Assembly: GCA_003219345.1 (NCBI GenBank) | Contig: QHOP01000315.1 | Span: 1-11,981, forward strand | Length of the DNA: 11,981 nucleotides | Origin: Verrucomicrobiota bacterium | Lineage (GTDB): Bacteria; Verrucomicrobiota; Verrucomicrobiia; Limisphaerales; AV2 | Direction: 5' to 3' | Part shown: one piece after another, positions 6,139 through 11,981 of the stretch | Layout of the letters: the number at the start of each line of letters is the position of its first letter | Numbering within the stretch: the first letter of the stretch is position 1 | Translations under genes and position numbers: made by a program | Notes under the pieces: generated by a model | Databases searched by the model: none | Told to the model about the DNA's origin: nothing | The model's input: only the letters and a program-made list of their open reading frames with translations

Positions 6139-7248
6139 TCAGTGGCTGAGGGCGAGCACGGCAAAGGCGGTTGCCGCGTCGGACATGAACTTGCCCGAAT
6201 GACTGGCGGGGTCCCGTTTCTTATTGACCGAGACGCCTCGCCACGCGCCCGTTGCCGACTGGTTGCTCTTGAGCCAGTCCAGGCCATTGGCAATCTTCAC
6301 ATCGTCTTTTGGCACGCCGGCAATCTGGAGGACATGCAGGACCAGGCCGGTTGCGTAGCCGTCGGATTCGGACTCCTGCGCTGTGCCGTCCCTCCGGACC
6401 CATGTCCCGAGTGAGGACAGGCTCCAGCCGCCGTCATCGTGCTGCTGGTAAAGCAACTGATCGCTGAGCTTCTTCCGCTCTGCCTTCGTCAGAATTCCTT
6501 CGACTTTGGTGGACGCCCAGAGTCCCCAAACTCGGTTGTGCAGGTTCTGTCTTTGGAGCCCGTCTTTCAGATAGTCTCGGAGCAGCATGACTCGGGCATC
6601 GGTGTCTGCGTCCGTCCCGGGGGTGTAATAACCAGGTGCAGTCCCGATGGCGATCGCAGCCAGCGATGCTCCAAAGTAGCGTGCCTCTTTCCATTCCCAG
6701 GGCCCCATGTTGAAGTCGAGCCAATCCCACGATCCCTTATCGTCACCGGTCTGCACCTGTGTCTGCCAAAGGTTTGAGAACGCCTGTTTCGTCCCAGCGC
6801 TCGGCGAACTTCTGCTCCGGTCATCGAATGCGAGGATGACTGTGTTGAGAACTGCTTCCGTGCCCCAAGACTCCTTTTTCTTCCGGTCACTCGAATCGTA
6901 AAACAGGCCGAACGCCTCGCTGTCCAGTCCTTTCCAGTTCTCGACACGCATCCTGATTTGGGCGAGCAACTTGTTTTCGGTCGTTGTTTCAGCGCCGACG
7001 AACTTTCGCAGGACAGGGCGTGCCAGGACGTACGGGAGGACGGTGTGACAGCTAACGCAAGACGTTCGCGTCTCTCCCTCGCCGCGGTCGGCCGAAGAGA
7101 ACGCGAACCAGGCTTTTTGGCGCTCGTCCAGGTATTTTCGCGCCTCATCCGGCTTCCAACTCTTGCGCTCTCCACCGGCTCGAGCCATCGGACAAGCGAC
7201 AAGAACAACGATCAGGACGACGACGTTTCGGAGACGGCTCAATTTCAT
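6139..7248 (-). CDS. Exported haem-c protein with squalene-cyclase-like alpha/alpha fold
   Basis: A complete 369-residue protein. A Sec signal peptide occupies about residues 1-24 (hydrophobic VVVLIVVLVACPMARA). A single haem c site, CVSCH, lies at 64-68 in a context (TSCVSCHTVLPY) usual for covalent haem attachment in the periplasm. The remainder carries QW-type motifs of prenyltransferase/squalene-cyclase toroids: QTQVQTGDDKGSWDW (162-176), QLLYQQHDDGGW (264-275) and WLKSNQSATGAWRG (325-338). The DxDD acid motif of true squalene-hopene cyclases is not seen, so cyclase chemistry is not suggested. The fold is more likely a scaffold or sensor attached to a cytochrome. Such haem plus QW-repeat proteins are known in PVC genomes, but their role is unsettled. 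It stands alone, with repeats on both sides and no clear Shine-Dalgarno at the ATG (7248). Confidence 0.8.
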   Translation of the reverse strand: MKLSRLRNVVVLIVVLVACPMARAGGERKSWKPDEARKYLDERQKAWFAFSSADRGEGETRTSCVSCHTVLPYVLARPVLRKFVGAETTTENKLLAQIRMRVENWKGLDSEAFGLFYDSSDRKKKESWGTEAVLNTVILAFDDRSRSSPSAGTKQAFSNLWQTQVQTGDDKGSWDWLDFNMGPWEWKEARYFGASLAAIAIGTAPGYYTPGTDADTDARVMLLRDYLKDGLQRQNLHNRVWGLWASTKVEGILTKAERKKLSDQLLYQQHDDGGWSLSSLGTWVRRDGTAQESESDGYATGLVLHVLQIAGVPKDDVKIANGLDWLKSNQSATGAWRGVSVNKKRDPASHSGKFMSDAATAFAVLALSH

Positions 7249-7339
7249 AACGGCTCATGTTGAAACTATTTCTTCGCAGAGGCGTTGTCGATCTTTCTGT
7301 GGCTGCTTGGTCAAGGTTTCCCGCAAAACCACGACCAAC

Positions 7340-7438
7340 GATTGTGTCGCCCTTTCAGGGCTAGAATTGCTTTTTTACTCGTTGACCCAGGACGGCGCTC
7401 GTTCACTTCGCTTGCCCTGGGCTATTGTCTGCCGGGCT
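7340..7438 (+). repeat. Dispersed ~100-bp intergenic repeat, copy 2
   Basis: This is the inverted partner of 6001-6100, reading GATTGTGTCGCCCTTTCAGG, then GTTGACCCAGG, then GCCCTGGGCTATTGTC. The two copies face each other across the haem-protein gene, at 39 bp and 91 bp from it. Stems CCCAGG and CCCTGGG fall within it. The second 'GGGCTTTCAGCCC' just after it (7433-7445) makes an extra small hairpin. Confidence 0.6.
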
Positions 7439-7479
7439 TTCAGCCCTTTCAGTTTGAGCCTCCTCACGTCGGCTGCTAC

Positions 7480-7512
7480 GCGTTCCATTCGCGTTCATTC
7501 GCGTTCATTCGC
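7480..7512. repeat. 10-bp tandem repeat, about three units
   Basis: The unit GCGTTCATTC occurs exactly at 7491-7500 and 7501-7510, preceded by a near copy with one extra base (GCGTTCCATTC) and followed by GCGGTTGA. It sits just past the stop of the glycoside-hydrolase-like gene, at the end of the 281-bp spacer. Confidence 0.5.
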
Positions 7513-7529
7513 GGTTGAGTCAGAGCTCC

Positions 7530-9041
7530 TCACTTATGTCCATCACTATCCACCAGGTAGAGCACGGCATCGCCGGTGAACGGTGCACTGAACGACCGCG
7601 CGGACGATCCAGCAGTAATTGAATTTTGGGATATCGTCTCCCCGCTCGCGGGATTGAACCATTCGACCGCCAATTTCCGTGAGTTGGGCATGGCCGAGAG
7701 GTCCATCGTGAATGAGCCTCCGGCAGGCGCGTAAGCCAGGTACTCCGCGCCGACGGATGGGGTTTGGGCAAGACAGTAGTGTGTCGAACAAAGCGTGCTG
7801 CTGGGAGCGACGTTGGCCAGATTGAGTTTGCGTGAATAGCGCAGAATATATCCGAGATTGCTCCTGAAATTGTCCCAGCGCGGGTCAGGCTTGCAGCCGA
7901 TGCCGTTGACGGGAGCAGCGCACAGATTCCGATTCTGGCGCGGGTAATAGACAAGATACGGGTCCATGAACAGAACTTGATTGCCGGTTGTGAAATTCTC
8001 CCAGGCATAATTTCGGTTCGTCAGAGGCGTATCGTTCCACATTCCGAAGTAGCTGTGGTCACTGTCATTAATGTTGACCTTGCAAGAAGGCTGGCCGGTT
8101 CCGCACGACCTGGCGGGAGAAACCCTGGCCGCCGGGGCGACCCAATCGGCATCCGAGTTGTAAAGGATCGTATCCGCGGCACTATCGAGCGCGGCGTATC
8201 CGATGGGATGTTGGAAGCTCTTCCACTTTTCGTACGCTCGGACGAACGAAATCAAGTGGTCATTCCACCAGGTCGATTTGGGCGGAGCTTCCTCAGAAAC
8301 AATCCAAAGCACATTCGGCAAATCGTTCAGCGTGTCTATCGTTTTCTTCACGTAGGCGTCCTGGAATTCAGTAATGGCGTTGGGCGCAGTCATGGTCACG
8401 GAGGCGACCGCGCGCTCGACGGATCCGCCCCGGTAGCCATCATCGACTCCATTGACGTTGTTGGCTCCGGTAAAAGGATAGCCGTCTGTTGAACAGCGGA
8501 AGCGCAATAGAAATTCACCGCTGAACAGATAGACGCCGACATAGATGCCGGCACTGCTCAGGGCCTGGACTCGCGCGCGCAACCGATCGAAATAAGCCTG
8601 GTCAAATTTTGTCAGGTTGAATTTCAATCCGCCATCGGTCGCCAATCCAGGCCCTGACCTCATCCAGGGAAACGGACTCACCGTGAAATCCGGCGGGGAG
8701 GATTCCGTGGTCGGCAGGCCTCGGAATTTCGGCAGCTCAGTACACCACAGCAGAGTGAAATTGTGTCCATGCGCCTTGAGGAAGCTGACGAAAGCCTCGA
8801 AGTCCAGCGGTTGGACGGCCCCTTTGCTCCCCCAATCCTGCAACGTGTTCCACGTCTGCGATCCGCACAGGATGAGCGGAGTGCCGCTCGCGTCCTCGAA
8901 GTAATTCGGATTCCTGGACTGTCTGAGCGGCCCTTTGATCGGAGCTGACAGCGCGGGCGCATTGTGGTCCTTGCCTTCCTGAGCCGGTGCCGGACAAGCG
9001 TTGAAACCTAGGGTTAGCAGAAGAAGGATGGAGAATCTCAT
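7530..9041 (-). CDS. Exported apiosidase-like (DUF4038-type) putative glycoside hydrolase
   Basis: A complete 503-residue protein. The ATG at 9041 is chosen because it starts a Sec signal peptide (MRFSILLLLTLGFNACPAPA, cleavage near 20/21). The open frame further upstream only reads through a palindromic repeat. The mature protein opens with NPNYFEDASGTPLILCGSQT (44-63) and FVSFLKAHGHNFTLLW (84-99), the first strands of the TIM barrel in DUF4038/apiosidase-like proteins. LPNVLWIVSEEAP (241-253) corresponds to the strand-4 acid motif, with Glu250 or Glu251 as likely general acid. AWENFTTGNQVLFMDPY (346-362) is near the C-terminal edge of the barrel. The last ~75 residues (EYLAYAPAGGSFTMDLSAMP to DAVLYLVDSD) form the small beta domain called 'putative collagen-binding'. 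The substrate is probably a plant or algal polysaccharide side chain, but this is not shown. It is followed by the haem-protein gene after a 281-bp spacer on the same strand. Confidence 0.8.
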   Translation of the reverse strand: MRFSILLLLTLGFNACPAPAQEGKDHNAPALSAPIKGPLRQSRNPNYFEDASGTPLILCGSQTWNTLQDWGSKGAVQPLDFEAFVSFLKAHGHNFTLLWCTELPKFRGLPTTESSPPDFTVSPFPWMRSGPGLATDGGLKFNLTKFDQAYFDRLRARVQALSSAGIYVGVYLFSGEFLLRFRCSTDGYPFTGANNVNGVDDGYRGGSVERAVASVTMTAPNAITEFQDAYVKKTIDTLNDLPNVLWIVSEEAPPKSTWWNDHLISFVRAYEKWKSFQHPIGYAALDSAADTILYNSDADWVAPAARVSPARSCGTGQPSCKVNINDSDHSYFGMWNDTPLTNRNYAWENFTTGNQVLFMDPYLVYYPRQNRNLCAAPVNGIGCKPDPRWDNFRSNLGYILRYSRKLNLANVAPSSTLCSTHYCLAQTPSVGAEYLAYAPAGGSFTMDLSAMPNSRKLAVEWFNPASGETISQNSITAGSSARSFSAPFTGDAVLYLVDSDGHK

Positions 9042-9100
9042 TGTTTGTGCGCGGTTCGATTTCTCATCTGTTGCGCTTCGCCGCAACTTGAAAGTACCAA

Positions 9101-9240
9101 CGTAGTGGCGGCCATCTTGGCTGCCGTAGAGCCTGCCGCCCGGACCCGCCTCTGCGTGCAGGGCGAAGCTGGCCTGGCCAAGCTTTTTCCGCCGGGCAAG
9201 ATGCCCGGCTCTACGGCAGGCGAGGACGCCCGCCGCTACG
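9101..9240. repeat. 140-bp palindromic (clover-like) intergenic element
   Basis: Outer arms CGTAGTGGCGG (9101-9111) and CCGCCGCTACG (9230-9240) pair with one mismatch. Inside them TGCCGTAGAGCC (9122-9133) pairs perfectly with GGCTCTACGGCA (9207-9218). An internal hairpin, CCGGGCA/TGCCCGG with loop AGA, occupies 9192-9208 and shares two bases with the preceding arm. The element fills much of the 474-bp spacer between the divergent glycoside-hydrolase-like and PVC-dehydrogenase genes. It has no open gene of its own, so it is a non-autonomous repeat. Confidence 0.6.
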
Positions 9241-9448
9241 ACGTGGTGGCACTCCCAAGTTGCGCCCATCCGGAAAGGCATCGTCAATTCTACATTGTGG
9301 GCCTTGTTAATGTGGAGCGTTAATCCGTAGTTGCTGCCTGCGCCAGGAATGATATTGGAACCCTTGTGATCAAGAGAAATGGAATCCCTCTGTTGTCTCC
9401 TGTTCAAAAGCCCCCTGTTGGCCACCAATGCATGAGTCTTTTCCAACA

Positions 9449-9484
9449 GGAGGCAACGGAGGAAACGGAGGTAGCGGAGAAAAC
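9449..9484. repeat. Four degenerate 9-bp tandem units
   Basis: GGAGGCAAC, GGAGGAAAC, GGAGGTAGC and GGAGAAAAC follow one another. An open frame through them (EATEETEVAEKTK) is in phase with the dehydrogenase gene and could mislead start calling. The composition suggests a non-coding leader repeat. Confidence 0.45.
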
Positions 9485-9515
9485 GAAGACTTGGTTAACT
9501 GCTGCGTTAGCTTCT

Positions 9516-11672
9516 ATGCGCGGGAGCTTTTGCGAGTTCTTGGGCTTCATGCCCCTCATTTTTGGAACTGCGATTCTTCTCACAACGGCTCCGACACAGC
9601 TCAACTTTGCCGCCGAGCCCGATCCACGCATGGTCGCGCCGCCCAACGCCGTCCGCGGCAGACTCCCCAGCATCGCGCCCACACCCGCCCGCGACGCCGC
9701 AAAGACCTTCCGCGTGCTCGACGGTTTTCGCATGGACCTCCTCGCCGCCGAACCGCTCGTCGCGAGTCCCGTCGCGATGGCCTACGACGAAAACGGTCGC
9801 GCCTACGTCTGCGAGATGCGCGACTATCCCTACACGGACAAGGCGCATCACCAGCGGAACCAGGAGAATCCCACTGATGCCGCCATCGGCACCGTGCGCC
9901 TGTTGGAAGACACCGACGGGGATGGCGTCTTCGACCAGTCCACCGTGTTTGCCGATGGCCTCTCATGGCCCACGGGTGTCGCGTGCTGGAAAGGCGGCGT
10001 GTTCGTCGCCGCCACGCCGGACATCTGGTATCTCAAGGACACTGACGGCGACGGCAAGGCCGACGTGCGCATCAAAGTCTTCACCGGCTTCCGCAAGCTC
10101 AACGTGCAGGCCGTTATGAACAATTTGGTGTGGGGCCTCGACAACCACATCCACGGCGCCGGCGGCAGCAACGGCGGGCAGATTCGCCCCGGCGACAAGC
10201 CCGACGCCAAGCCGCTCGTGATGACACGAAATGATTTCCGCTTCGACCCCGTGACGGAGCAGTTCGAAGTGCTCCCCGGCGGCGCGCGCTTCGGCGGCAC
10301 GTTCGACGATTGGGGCCATCGGTTCCTTTGTGACATTCGCAATCCCGCGCAGCATATCGTCCTGCCGCAGCGTTACCTTGCGCGCAATCCTTACCTCGCC
10401 GCCCCCGGCCCGCTCCACGACATGGCCGAGTCGGGCGACCAGTTGCCCGTCTATCGGATTTCGCAGCCCGAGCTGTGGCGCGTGCTCCGCGCGGAACGTT
10501 GGGCAGGCGAGCGCGACATCGTGATGCCCCGCAGCGAACTCGTCGGGGCGGGCGTCGTCACTTCTTCGAGCGGCATCACGAGCTACCGCGGCGCGGCGTA
10601 TCCGCAGAACTATCGCGATAATATCTTCGTCTGTGAGTGCGCAGGCAACCTGTTCTACCGGCTGCAAGTCACGCCTGACGGTCCGACCTTCAAGGCCACC
10701 CGCGTGGACGGCAAGGCCGAGATGGTCGCCTCGACCGACAACTGGTTTCGCCCCGTGAACTTCGTCAACGCGCCCGACGGCACGCTGCACGTGGTGGACA
10801 TGTATCGCGAAAACATCGAGCACCCGTGGAGCATTCCCGACGACATCCATGCCGCGGTTGATTTGGAAAGCGGCCGCGAGCGAGGCCGCCTCTGGAGACT
10901 CGCGCCTCAAAATTTCACGCCGCGAAAACCTCCGCGCCTCGGCCACGCGACCACCGTCGAACTCGTTGCGACTTTGGAGAACCCGAACTCCTGGTGGCGC
11001 GAAACCGCGCAGCGTCTCCTGTTCGAGCGCCAGGACCAATCCGCCGTGCCCGCGCTGCGCAAAATGGTGAAGCGCGGCCGGACCGCCCAGGCGCGTGTGC
11101 ACGCACTGTGGACGCTGGCAGGTTTGAATCGCCTCAACGACGAAGATGTGCTGGCCGGTCTAAAGGACCAGGCTGCCGGCGTCCGCGAGAACGCGGTGAA
11201 GCTCGCCGAGTTGCAGTTGGGGACCGCACGCGTCCCGCGTGCGGTCGAGGCGTCTCGCCGAGACTCGTCCGGCGGGACGCCGAACGAGGCACGCCAGCGG
11301 CGTACGCTCCCTGACGCCCTCATCAAACTCGCCTCCGACTCCGACGCTCGCGTCCGTTTCCAACTTGCCTTCACGCTCGGCGAATTCCTCTCATCTGAGA
11401 TGGGGAGCGCGCCCGCCTCGGGCGCAGCTAGCGGCGCCCCCGCCGCTAGCACCACGGGTGTTCGACGCGAGGGCGCGTCGAACAGCGGGCGGGGCGCCCG
11501 CGCTCCCCAATCAATCAGCGAGCGCGCCGCTGAAGCCCTCGCTACCATCGCCAGGCGCGATGCCGCAGACTCTTGGATTCGCACGGCCGTTCTGAGTTCC
11601 GTCGCCAACACGAGCGACCAGCTTCTTACCCGAACTCGCCCAGATCGTCGGCATCCGTGGCAAGGACGATGA
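9516..11672 (+). CDS. PVC-type membrane-anchored dehydrogenase (beta-propeller plus HEAT repeats), 3' end frameshifted
   Basis: The start at 9516 is chosen because it opens a signal sequence (FLGFMPLIFGTAILLTT) just before the mature AEPDPRM. The frame itself is open from a GTG at 9366, and ATGs at 9432 and 9549 are alternatives. Numbering from 9516, a six-bladed-propeller-like domain follows: FRVLDGFRMDLLAAEPLVAS near 65-84, EDTDGDG (131-137) and KDTDGDG (174-180) calcium-type loops, LDNHIHGAG near 208-216, and VVDMYRENIEHPWSIP closing the domain. From about residue 470 HEAT-like helices begin (TVELVATLENPNSWWRETAQ). These proteins usually end in a haem-c domain; it is not in the window. Two palindromic elements are read in frame at about residues 568-600 and 629-665. 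After SSVANTSDQ the frame leaves the family and stops at 11672, while homology continues in another frame. Confidence 0.75.
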   Translation: MRGSFCEFLGFMPLIFGTAILLTTAPTQLNFAAEPDPRMVAPPNAVRGRLPSIAPTPARDAAKTFRVLDGFRMDLLAAEPLVASPVAMAYDENGRAYVCEMRDYPYTDKAHHQRNQENPTDAAIGTVRLLEDTDGDGVFDQSTVFADGLSWPTGVACWKGGVFVAATPDIWYLKDTDGDGKADVRIKVFTGFRKLNVQAVMNNLVWGLDNHIHGAGGSNGGQIRPGDKPDAKPLVMTRNDFRFDPVTEQFEVLPGGARFGGTFDDWGHRFLCDIRNPAQHIVLPQRYLARNPYLAAPGPLHDMAESGDQLPVYRISQPELWRVLRAERWAGERDIVMPRSELVGAGVVTSSSGITSYRGAAYPQNYRDNIFVCECAGNLFYRLQVTPDGPTFKATRVDGKAEMVASTDNWFRPVNFVNAPDGTLHVVDMYRENIEHPWSIPDDIHAAVDLESGRERGRLWRLAPQNFTPRKPPRLGHATTVELVATLENPNSWWRETAQRLLFERQDQSAVPALRKMVKRGRTAQARVHALWTLAGLNRLNDEDVLAGLKDQAAGVRENAVKLAELQLGTARVPRAVEASRRDSSGGTPNEARQRRTLPDALIKLASDSDARVRFQLAFTLGEFLSSEMGSAPASGAASGAPAASTTGVRREGASNSGRGARAPQSISERAAEALATIARRDAADSWIRTAVLSSVANTSDQLLTRTRPDRRHPWQGR
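11217..11314. repeat. Palindromic element inserted in frame in the dehydrogenase gene, copy A
   Basis: Outer arms TTGGGGACCGCAC (11217-11229) and GTACGCTCCCTGA (11302-11314) pair imperfectly (9 of 13). Inside, ACCGCACGCG (11223-11232) pairs perfectly with CGCGTGCGGT (11236-11245) around TCC. GGCGTCTCGCCG (11249-11260) pairs with CGGCGGGACGCC (11270-11281) with one G-T pair, and ACGCC/GGCGT makes a small third stem. It is translated as about 33 residues (GTARVPRAVEAS...) rich in Arg, Ser and Thr that interrupt the helical HEAT pattern. Confidence 0.6.
11401..11509. repeat. Four-hairpin palindromic element inserted in frame in the dehydrogenase gene, copy B
   Basis: Outer arms TGGGGAGCGC (11401-11410) and GCGCTCCCCA (11500-11509) are perfect inverted repeats. 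Between them stand GCCCG/CGGGC (11411-11423), GCTAGCGGCG/CGCCGCTAGC around CCCC (11427-11450), TGTTCGACGCG/CGCGTCGAACA around AGGG (11459-11484), and GCGGGCG/CGCCCGC around GGG (11485-11501). Together with one flanking base on each side it makes exactly 37 codons (11400-11510), so the host frame is kept. The encoded stretch is low in complexity, rich in Ala, Gly, Ser and Arg, and absent from the expected HEAT pattern between GEFLSSE and SISERAAEAL. Confidence 0.7.
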
Positions 11673-11981
11673 AATCCTGCACACCATGGAAGCGGCCCGC
11701 CAGGCCAATGCGCTCCTTGAAGTCGCCCTCGGCGTCGGCGAAGGACTCAAGCGCGCGGGCCACAGCCTGCGCCAAAGCGCCGCGCCGCGTTTCGTCGATG
11801 CGCTGCTCGACCAGGGGCGGGACACCGCGCTGGCCGAAGCCCCGTTGGACACGCGACTGAAGGCAATCCAGGTCCTCGCCTATGACGACTTCGAGCGGGT
11901 TAGGGAGGCATTGACCATCTTGCTCGCGCCGAAGCAACCCCAGGAGATTCAACGGGCCGCGGTCATGGCGCTGGGCAGCTT
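11623..11981 (+). CDS. Continuation of the PVC-type dehydrogenase in another frame (runs off the window)
   Basis: This frame is open to the window end and reads FLPELAQIVGIRGKDDEILH, then ANALLEVALGVGEGLKRAGH, DTRLKAIQVLAYDDFERVRE and QEIQRAAVMALGS. These are the HEAT-like helices that normally follow in this family, so the gene is one protein split at about 11622. The frame changes by +1 at GACCAG-CTTCTTACC. Relatives usually have a longer helix-loop between the 'TAVLSS' helix and the 'FLxxLAxxVG' helix, so a deletion of some tens of bases is more likely than a single-base slip. The expected C-terminal haem-c (CxxCH) domain lies beyond the window. It has no start codon of its own and would not be expressed without the upstream part. 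Confidence 0.65.

Noticed and set aside
7480..7512. CRISPR-like array
   Set aside because: The 10-bp units are directly adjacent with no spacers; it is a simple tandem repeat.
9042..9446. Longer N-terminus for the glycoside-hydrolase-like protein (638 residues)
   Set aside because: The extra codons translate the palindromic repeat at 9101-9240, and the signal peptide begins only at 9041.
9963..11102. A 379-codon open frame on the minus strand opposite the dehydrogenase
   Set aside because: It is a shadow of the GC-rich plus-strand gene; it has no recognisable motifs and the plus strand matches a known family.

Overview
The window looks like a chromosomal segment of a Verrucomicrobiota or related PVC-group bacterium, probably from an environmental metagenome. 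The evidence is the set of exported proteins typical of that group: a Tat-exported Gfo/Idh/MocA oxidoreductase, a haem-c protein with a squalene-cyclase-like fold, an apiosidase-like (DUF4038-type) putative glycoside hydrolase, and a large PVC-type 'dehydrogenase' with a beta-propeller followed by HEAT repeats. GC-rich palindromic repeats are scattered through the intergenic DNA. Taxonomy is inferred from family recognition only.

Layout. Positions 1-1456 hold the tail of an unknown gene and a two-gene pair: an unrecognised 226-aa protein (possibly PLD-like) and a three-helix membrane protein broken by a one-base frameshift. Positions 1700-3530 are a graveyard of defence and mobile-element genes. 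They contain an integrase scrap, the first ~25 codons of a Cas10/Cmr2-like gene, the first ~88 codons of a SNF2-type helicase, a possible ATPase N-terminus and an internal piece of a MobF relaxase, butted together at abrupt junctions. Positions 3495-3993 are a secreted protein of unknown family with a frameshift in its signal peptide.

Positions 4280-9041 carry three exported-protein genes, all on the minus strand: the broken Gfo/Idh/MocA gene, the haem/squalene-cyclase-like gene and the glycoside-hydrolase-like gene. Two copies of a ~100-bp dispersed repeat lie in inverted orientation on either side of the haem gene. The PVC-type dehydrogenase gene runs rightwards from about 9516 and off the window, and carries a frameshift near 11622. 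Together these genes suggest periplasmic polysaccharide or sugar breakdown and oxidation, but nothing shows they form one operon because long repeat-bearing gaps separate them.

The most interesting signal is in the last gene. Two multi-hairpin palindromic elements with similar outer arms (GGGGA-C / G-CTCCC type) sit inside the HEAT-repeat coding region only ~85 bp apart, and both are read through in frame. They resemble in behaviour the in-frame palindromic elements known from Rickettsia.

No rRNA, tRNA, CRISPR array or complete insertion sequence was seen. Four genes carry frameshifts; two of these lie at short homopolymers, so assembly error must be considered beside true decay.
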